Shown piece by piece: positions 54,866 through 64,000 of a DNA stretch of 64,000 nt. How positions within the stretch are numbered: the first letter of the stretch is position 1; each line of letters begins with the position of its first letter. A program made the translations under genes and the position numbers. The notes beneath the pieces were generated by a model, which was not told where the DNA came from, made no database searches, and saw only the letters and a program-made list of their open reading frames with translations. Source of the stretch: Afipia sp. Root123D2 (GTDB lineage Bacteria > Pseudomonadota > Alphaproteobacteria > Rhizobiales > Xanthobacteraceae); NCBI RefSeq assembly GCF_001425835.1, contig NZ_LMDP01000005.1, positions 145,742 to 209,741 of the forward strand, read 5' to 3'.

Positions 54866-56167
54866 ATGACCGCCGACCGAACGTTCGATCCTCTTGCCGC
54901 GCATGATCACGTTTTTCTGGGCGAAGATCACGACAAGGCCGCGCGCCGGACCTGGGGGGTCATCGTGCTGTGTGGCGCGATGATGATAGCGGAGATCGTC
55001 GGCGGTGCACTGTTCGGATCGTTGGCCCTGATCGCAGACGGTCTGCATATGTCGACGCACGCCGGCGCGCTTCTGTTGGCGGCTTTGGCCTATACGTATG
55101 CGCGCCGACATGCCCACGACCGGAATTTCACCTTCGGCACCGGAAAGTTCGGGGATTTGGCCGGATACAGTAGCGCAATCATATTGGCGATGGTCGCGTT
55201 GCTGATCGGTTATGAGGCGGTATCGCGTTTTCTGTCCCCCGTCGCCATCAGTTTCAATGAGGCCATTCCGATTGCCGTGCTCGGTCTCGCGGTCAATCTG
55301 GTGAGTGCGTGGTTGCTGTCCGGCGGTCATCATGGGCACCATGGGCACAGTCATGGCCATGGTCATTCACACGGCCCCGAACATCCTCACGATCATGGTG
55401 AGGATGTTCGCCGGATCGACCTGGGAGCCGGCGTCATCGAGCTTGAGATTTTTGAAAATGGTGTGCCGCCTCGCTTCCGATTGCGGCTTCCGGATGGTTT
55501 GCAGTTGCATGCTTCGCACGCCGCCATTGAAACCATAAGACCTGCGGGCGGCAGACAGACATTCACATTCGCGGATCGCGGAGGATATCTGGAATCGCTC
55601 GACGAGATTCCGGAACCGCATGAGTTCGTGGCCAAGGTCCGCGTGAGACAGGGCGATCGGTTCGAGGAATTTGAAGAAAGATTCGAAGAGCACGATCACG
55701 ATGCGCCAGCGGGCGCTCATCATCGTGACAACAACATGCGTGCCGCGGTCGTTCACGTGGCGGCCGACGCCGCCGTTTCGGTGCTGGTGATTGTCGGACT
55801 TCTCCTCGCGCGCACCTTCGGATGGCTCTGGATGGATCCGCTCGCCGGCCTTATCGGCGCCGTCGTCATCGCAAACTGGTCGTTCGGACTTTTACGCGAT
55901 ACCGGCGGCATATTGCTGGACCGCAATCCGGACCCGCGGATGGCGGAAAAGGTCAGACAGACGATCGAGCGCGACGGAGATCGGGTGACCGACCTGCACC
56001 TTTGGCGGCTGGGACCCGGACACCTTGGAGCAATCGTCGCCATCGCCACCGAGAAACGCCGCGAAGCCGAATATTATCGCCGCATGCTTGGCAAGTTCGG
56101 CGATTTGTCCCACGTTACAATCGAGGTCAGTGATCAGGCGACGCGGCTAGTGCGACGGGATCAATAA
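54866..56167 (+). CDS. dmeF: DmeF, cation-diffusion-facilitator Co/Ni exporter
   Basis: A 433-residue CDF transporter, longer than the usual ~300. It has six helices with the metal sites ALIADGLHMSTHAG (His/Asp of helix 2) and VVHVAADAAVSVLVI (helix 5), a His-rich cytoplasmic loop (HHGHHGHSHGHGHSHG, ~150-170) and a 90-residue insert. The insert (residues ~180-270: LELEIFENGVPPRFRL and related segments) is typical of DmeF. It starts 9 bp after dmeR. Confidence 0.92.
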   Translation: MTADRTFDPLAAHDHVFLGEDHDKAARRTWGVIVLCGAMMIAEIVGGALFGSLALIADGLHMSTHAGALLLAALAYTYARRHAHDRNFTFGTGKFGDLAGYSSAIILAMVALLIGYEAVSRFLSPVAISFNEAIPIAVLGLAVNLVSAWLLSGGHHGHHGHSHGHGHSHGPEHPHDHGEDVRRIDLGAGVIELEIFENGVPPRFRLRLPDGLQLHASHAAIETIRPAGGRQTFTFADRGGYLESLDEIPEPHEFVAKVRVRQGDRFEEFEERFEEHDHDAPAGAHHRDNNMRAAVVHVAADAAVSVLVIVGLLLARTFGWLWMDPLAGLIGAVVIANWSFGLLRDTGGILLDRNPDPRMAEKVRQTIERDGDRVTDLHLWRLGPGHLGAIVAIATEKRREAEYYRRMLGKFGDLSHVTIEVSDQATRLVRRDQ

Positions 56168-56518
56168 AAACTGCACTGGCACGGCCCCATGAGGATGGGC
56201 CTAACCTGCTTCAGTAATAACCGTGTCCGGGGCAGGACGAAGACCTATACCAGCGTCGATGGCAGGTTCGGACCCTTTCAGCACCGCGAGACGCTAAATG
56301 GCAGAACACTTGGCCCAGCAATGGTCAAAGTCCTTGCCTTTTCGATGCAACCAACAAAAAAGCTCCGCCGTGTGGGGCGGGGGAAAGTAGGCGCAGCATT
56401 ATTGCTGCGCTGACAGTCTAGCCAAAGGCGTCACGGCATCAAACTTAAACTTTGACGGCTTGTTCGAAGCGAGTCTCGGTATTCAAGGTAGCATATGACA
56501 GACAATTTAAGGAGATCG
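56168..56518. other. 351-bp region without a supported gene
   Basis: After dmeF there is a weak hairpin (GGCCC..GGGCC near 56186-56205). A GC hairpin CCGCC/GGCGG followed by T6 on the minus strand lies at ~56357-56385. A short Arg-rich frame at 56189-56413 shows no domain. I see nothing else in it. Confidence 0.4.
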
Positions 56519-56863
56519 ATGAGTTTGTTTGCATCTTTGGCGAGCGCGACTGCAATTGCTTACGTCGCAGACTACGCGGCGCATTTTGAGTGGCACTTCT
56601 CTCGGGTTGTGGTCAGGAGGGACGCTCTCGTCGCAGCCGTTCTTCTCGGGGTTGTGGTCGGCGCCAAATTGATATTTCAAAGGCGGCGTAAGAGCGGTCC
56701 GTTGGCCTCGCGGCTTTCGCGAGCCTCCAATTCTTCTCATTCAAACAATTTCCCTAAGCCCCAACAGCAGAGGCATATCAATGAGGCCGCGTGCGAAGCA
56801 TTACGCACATGGTCGACCGCATCTGAGGAGGGCGTGCACTTGGCTGCTCAAGCAAGGTCCTGA
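56519..56863 (+). CDS. Hypothetical protein with membrane segments
   Basis: A 114-residue protein with two hydrophobic stretches (~3-17 and ~36-53, VAAVLLGVVVGAKLIFQ) and a Ser/His-rich tail. I chose ATG 56519 because AAGGAG (56508-56513) precedes it; the ATG at 56495 has no binding site. No family recognised. Confidence 0.5.
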   Translation: MSLFASLASATAIAYVADYAAHFEWHFSRVVVRRDALVAAVLLGVVVGAKLIFQRRRKSGPLASRLSRASNSSHSNNFPKPQQQRHINEAACEALRTWSTASEEGVHLAAQARS

Positions 56864-57009
56864 CTACATCGACACTTCCCAACTATTGTACCGGGCAGGA
56901 TAGACTCTGGGAAACGCCCGTTCAGGTCGGCGAGTGTAATATTGTTGCGGATCGACACGGACTAACTTCAGGTGATAGGCTCGTTGGGATCAAGGAGAGT
57001 GAGTTCCAT

Positions 57010-57372
57010 TTGACGTTCGCGTCTGACCCGTCTGGAAAACGTCGCTTGCGCAGCCCGCGCGGCATTGCGGCTGTGTTCCTGATGGTTGCCTATTTGTTGG
57101 CCGGGACGCTGCATAGCCTCTACGATATCGACGTAACGAACCCCGCCGGCAGTTCGATCGTTGCAACGCAGATGAACAAGGACGTCGACCTTTCCGGCAA
57201 GGGCTTGGCGGTCGAACACCATTGCCATGGGTGTTTTTCTGTGTCCGTCCCGATCCCTGTCATTTTAGCGACGCCGCTTGAACCAACATCCAAGTTGATT
57301 CTGGCGCGATTGACGCATGATTCCGGTCTGGCACCGGGACTCGATCCGCCCCCACCACGGCATCTGACCTGA
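57010..57372 (+). CDS. Small Cys/His membrane-anchored protein upstream of czcC
   Basis: A 120-residue protein with one N-terminal helix (~19-38, IAAVFLMVAYLLAGTLHSL) and a periplasmic part with a VEHHCHGCFSV motif (His70-Cys75) that could bind metal. It lies 54 bp before czcC in the same direction, like small accessory proteins (CzcI, CnrX and others) at the head of metal RND operons, though it shows no clear homology. TTG 57010 start is uncertain; a GGAGAG lies 12 bp upstream. Confidence 0.6.
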   Translation: MTFASDPSGKRRLRSPRGIAAVFLMVAYLLAGTLHSLYDIDVTNPAGSSIVATQMNKDVDLSGKGLAVEHHCHGCFSVSVPIPVILATPLEPTSKLILARLTHDSGLAPGLDPPPPRHLT

Positions 57373-57426
57373 AAATCGTCGCCGGGGCGCTCTGCGCCCT
57401 GAATTGTCGTTTTCGAGGTCATTTTT

Positions 57427-58704
57427 ATGTTTTCCAAATGTGCTCCGGCGCGCCTCTTGTGCGTGTCGCTGATCCTATTCGGGCTGCCCTCGAGCATTGC
57501 CTGGGCCGCGTCGCGGCCAATGACGCTTCAGCATGCGTTACAGCGAGCGCTTGCAGCCAATCCGCGTCTCACCGCCTCCGAGCGGGATGTCGGCATTGCA
57601 ACCGGCCAGCGAATCCAGGCCGGGGCGCTTTTCAATCCCGACCTGTCTTACGAACAGGACAATTCGCTCGGCTCGGGGCCCTACCGCGGCACGTGGTCGG
57701 CCGAGACGACCGTGCAGATCAGCCAACTGTTCGAGCTGTTCGGCAAACGCGACGCGCGCATCGCGGCGGGAGCGGCCGGGCTCAACGTCGCCGTCATCCA
57801 GCGCAAGGCTGTTCGACTGGAGGTCCTGTCGGAAACGGCGGTGGCCTTCCTGACGGTGCTCGGCGCGCAACGGCGCGTCCAGATTTTGAACGATCAGGTG
57901 GCCGCCATCGATCGCCTGACCCCCTTGCTGCAACGGCGCGTCGAGGCTGGCGCGTCGTCGCCGGCTGAAACGGGACGGGCTCAGGTCGCCTCGGACCTTG
58001 TCAAGGCCGACCGTGAACGCGTCAAAGCCTCGCTGTCGAGTGCGCGGCGCGACCTTGCAGTACTCATGGGCGACACCTCTCCGCGATTTTCGACCGTAAC
58101 CGGGCGCTTTGAAGCGGTCGGCCGCCCGCCATCCTTTAAATCCGTCATCGCCGCCATCGATGCAAATCCGCAATTGGTGCGATGGACGGCAGTCTACGCG
58201 CAGCGGAATGCCGAGTTGTTGGTGGCGCGACTCAAGCCTTATCCCGACGTGCGAGTGAGCGCGGGCTGGCGGCACTTCAATGAAACCGGCGACAATGCCG
58301 TGCGGCTGGGAATCTCTATTCCGATCCCGGTGTTCGACCAGAACCAGGGCAACATCCTCTCCGCACAGGAAAGCTTGGCAAAAGCGGCCGCCGAAAGAGC
58401 GGCGAACAAGGCCACGCTCGTTGTGCTGGCGGGGCGGGCCTATGACTCTCTGGAAGGATCGCTGCGCGAGCTAGCGATCCTCAGGAAGTCCGCAATCCCG
58501 AAGGCGGAGGCGGCGGCGGAGGCAATCGTCGATGGCTACGGCCAGGGACGGTTCACATTGCTCGAAGTCCTCGATGCGCAAGCCACGCTCGCCCAGGCTC
58601 GGCTGCGCGAGCAGGAAGCGTTGCAGAATTTCCATATTGCCGTGGCGACGATCGAAGGTCTTGTCGGCAACCCGTTTTCGCTCACACATCAGAGTTCAAG
58701 ATGA
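57427..58704 (+). CDS. czcC: CzcC-type TolC-family outer-membrane factor
   Basis: A 425-residue outer-membrane channel: signal peptide ~1-27 (LLCVSLILFGLPSSIAWA), then the twin TolC repeats, each with a helix-rich segment (ALQRALAANPRL, LFELFGKRDARI; later FDQNQGNILSAQESLAKAA, YGQGRFTLLEVLDAQATLA). It overlaps czcB by 4 bp. It is the only TolC-family gene in the window. Confidence 0.9.
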   Translation: MFSKCAPARLLCVSLILFGLPSSIAWAASRPMTLQHALQRALAANPRLTASERDVGIATGQRIQAGALFNPDLSYEQDNSLGSGPYRGTWSAETTVQISQLFELFGKRDARIAAGAAGLNVAVIQRKAVRLEVLSETAVAFLTVLGAQRRVQILNDQVAAIDRLTPLLQRRVEAGASSPAETGRAQVASDLVKADRERVKASLSSARRDLAVLMGDTSPRFSTVTGRFEAVGRPPSFKSVIAAIDANPQLVRWTAVYAQRNAELLVARLKPYPDVRVSAGWRHFNETGDNAVRLGISIPIPVFDQNQGNILSAQESLAKAAAERAANKATLVVLAGRAYDSLEGSLRELAILRKSAIPKAEAAAEAIVDGYGQGRFTLLEVLDAQATLAQARLREQEALQNFHIAVATIEGLVGNPFSLTHQSSR

Positions 58705-59640
58705 TCAAGGCAATTGTTCGCTACTCCGTGTTCATTCTGGTCGCCGTCGCGCTGGGCTACGGCGGCTATCGCATGCTGATGCCAGCAAGCTCGAAAGTCA
58801 CACCCACCGAAAAAACGGACAAGGACGAGCACTCAGAGAGCATTATCCTGAGCGACGCCAAGGTCGAGGCTTCGGAGATCGAACTCGTGAAAGCCTCATC
58901 CGGCGTGCTGCGCGAAAGCCTTTTCCTCAACGGCATTGTCCAACCGAACCAGGAATCGCTGGTCCAGGTTACACCCCGCTTCCCGGGGATCGTCCGCGAC
59001 GTGCGCAAGCGGATCGGCAACGCCGTCCAGAAGGGTGACGTCCTTGCAGTCATCGAGAGCAACCAAAGCCTAACCCAGTACGAATTAAAGGCCTCGTTGG
59101 CCGGAACGGTGATCGATCGCCAGATCACGTTGGGCGAGTACGCTTCCGAGCAGAAGCCCGCTTTCGTGGTCGCGGATTTGTCGACCGTATGGGTCGATTT
59201 CTCGGTCTATCGGCGCGATCTCAAGCGGGTCAGTGTCGGTGACCAAGTGTTCATCGATCCAGCGGACGGCGGCGCGCCAATCGATGCGAAAATTTCCTAT
59301 CTCTCCCCGGTTGGCAGCAGTGACACCCAGAGTGCGATCGCTAGGGCAATGGTACCGAACGCCGGACAACGGCTTCGCCCGGGACTCTTCGTCACCGGTC
59401 GTTTGATGCTCACCGCGAAAAAGGTCGGCGTCGCGGTGAAATCATCGGCGCTGCAGACCGTGGAAAACCGCACGATCGTCTTCGTTCGCAACGGCGAAAA
59501 GTTCGAGGCACGAAACGTTGTAATCGGTGAACGCGATCCGCAGCTCGTCGAGATCACCGACGGCGTTCTGGACGGCGACGTCTATGCGGCCAAGAACAGC
59601 TTCATCGTAAAGGCTGAGATGACGAAAGGAGCGGGCGGTG

Positions 59641-59651
<11 letters not shown>
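58701..59651 (+). CDS. czcB: CzcB-type periplasmic adaptor, pump 3
   Basis: A 316-residue adaptor with a helix anchor (~5-24), a charged linker (PTEKTDKDEHSESIILS), and a beta-barrel/lipoyl part (PRFPGIVRDVRKRIGNAVQKG, TLGEYASEQKPAFVVADLS). It is shorter than pump-2 CzcB, with the helical hairpin nearly absent. Its stop lies within the start of the PII-like gene. Confidence 0.88.
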
Positions 59652-63208
<3,557 letters not shown>

Positions 63209-63257
63209 GGTGTCTCGCCGCGGGGATCATCGTCCCTGTTCTGAATGGGGATTAACG

Positions 63258-63716
63258 ATGACCAACAACGGAGCTCCAGGCAGAAGTGACGGCCAGGACG
63301 GAGCGAACGCTCGCGTGAGTCATACGGGCGGTTGGTGCAGGCGATGGCTTCTGGTCCTGGCGCTATCGTCCGGTCCATTGCTTGCGACCGCCGGATGGCA
63401 GGTGCTGCAGGCGGAATCGCAGAAGGCCAAGATTGTCGGTCTGGGCGCTACGACGTGCCAACGCTTCAGTGATGACGTCAAAGCGAATCCGGTGCTCCGG
63501 AGAGATTACCTCGCTTGGGCACAAGGCTTCATGAGCGGAATCATCCTCAGCAGGCCACCAGGCGTGGACGAGGGGCTCGATCTCGCCCCGGTAACGTTCG
63601 ATCTTGTCGGCCAATTGCATTTCCTTGAGGACCATTGCGCTCAGAATGCGGCGCTGGATTTTTCCGATGCTGTCGAGGCGCTCTACAAGCGCTTGCGCAA
63701 GGAGGGTAGGACATGA
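63258..63716 (+). CDS. Secreted/anchored Cys-pair protein of unknown function
   Basis: A 152-residue protein with one N-terminal helix (~29-46, RWLLVLALSSGPLLATAG) and a compact C-terminal part holding two cysteines (TTCQRFSDD and LEDHCAQNA) that may form a disulfide. The pattern (C-x-x-F ... W-A-Q-G-F-M-S-G ... H-C-A) resembles HdeA/Rap1a-like periplasmic proteins. It lies between the Czc operon and the P-type ATPase. Confidence 0.55.
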   Translation: MTNNGAPGRSDGQDGANARVSHTGGWCRRWLLVLALSSGPLLATAGWQVLQAESQKAKIVGLGATTCQRFSDDVKANPVLRRDYLAWAQGFMSGIILSRPPGVDEGLDLAPVTFDLVGQLHFLEDHCAQNAALDFSDAVEALYKRLRKEGRT

Positions 63717-63759
63717 GTTCGAACGAGGACGTTCGCAGCAAGTTCCTTAGGGGACGATC

Positions 63760-64000
63760 GTGAGCGACATTGCGCAGCCCACGAAAATCCGGCTCCGTGT
63801 CGAGGGTATGGACTGCGCCTCCTGCGCCACGAAGATCGAGAACGCCCTGCAACGGCTGCCCGGCGTCCAGGACGTGGTCGTCTCGGTCCCCGCAGGTACC
63901 GTGATCGTCAGCCATGACGGCAGCGAAGCCGACGATGGCATATGTCAGCGCGTTTCGGATCTGGGTTATCGCGTCGCGCAAGTCGACGCGGCGGGAAGCA
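63760..64000 (+). CDS. Heavy-metal P-type ATPase (N-terminal HMA domain only; runs off window)
   Basis: The visible 80 residues are an HMA domain: LRVEGMDCASCATKIENALQ with the G-M-D-C-x-x-C metal-binding motif, followed by LPGVQDVVVSVPAGTVIV. It resembles the ZntA/CadA/CopA ATPase start; GMDC, with Asp before the first Cys, favours a Zn/Cd/Pb type. GTG 63760 with GGGGACG upstream. The rest lies beyond the window. Confidence 0.8.
   Translation, partial: MSDIAQPTKIRLRVEGMDCASCATKIENALQRLPGVQDVVVSVPAGTVIVSHDGSEADDGICQRVSDLGYRVAQVDAAGS

Noticed and set aside
56189..56413. Small gene after dmeF
   Set aside because: Arg-rich, no domain, no binding site; likely a chance frame.

Overview
The window reads as part of a large repABC-type plasmid, or an integrated plasmid segment, from an alphaproteobacterium of the order Hyphomicrobiales. 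A Bradyrhizobium/Nitrobacter/Afipia-like host is my best guess. The support is the repABC replication genes (confined to Alphaproteobacteria), membrane-bound ferritin MbfA under a textbook Irr/ICE box, a DmeRF-type metal system and GC-rich rhizobial codon use. The species cannot be named from sequence alone.

Layout. 0-12 kb is the plasmid backbone: repA (start cut by the window), repB, a counter-transcribed RNA, repC, ssb, two XRE regulators, a second repC with its own promoter and antisense RNA, a ParA/small-protein pair, a MobC-like protein with a VirD2-like relaxase, and a solo LuxR regulator. 12-21 kb is an envelope/stress block: a two-component system, a PepSY protein, two COG4705-type membrane proteins, a PilZ protein, a COG4280-type membrane protein and a PAP2 phosphatase. 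It ends in a fluoride-riboswitch operon (small membrane protein, crcB, gpmA, phosphatase). 21-27.6 kb is a chrB-MFS-adaptor-RND efflux operon read on the minus strand. 27.8-33.5 kb is a hydantoin-type catabolic island (hydantoinase, maleate-isomerase-like protein, MFS transporter, GntR regulator, racemase-like protein) with two matching palindromic operators.

33.5-45 kb is a second envelope block, partly paralogous to the first (PilZ, COG4705, two-component system, PepSY, PAP2), with a macrolide/lipoprotein-type ABC system. Its right side is decayed: remnants of an IS481-type transposase, a VIT-type protein, PAP2, feoB and two PepSY genes. 45-48.6 kb carries two secreted histidine-rich paralogues, mbfA and a cytochrome b561. 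An IS630-family element with perfect 15-bp ends follows (48.65-49.70 kb). 49.7-64 kb is a heavy-metal island: a czcBA pair, back-to-back CsoR-type and RcnR-type repressors, dmeF, then a czcC-czcB-PII-czcA operon and the start of a heavy-metal P-type ATPase.

Taken together, this is a mobilisable plasmid (no type IV secretion genes are in view) carrying several loads: metal and anion resistance (Co/Ni/Zn-type pumps, chromate-linked ChrB, fluoride), iron storage and export, envelope-stress sensing and a small catabolic module. The most interesting unexplained signals are: an 18-bp motif shared by XRE, repC2 and mobC promoters; three iterons between parA and mobC; the four-Asp repeat architecture of the COG4705 proteins, with Asp-to-Asn changes in one tandem copy; a perfect 16-bp inverted repeat beside chrB; and a racemase homologue lacking both catalytic cysteines.
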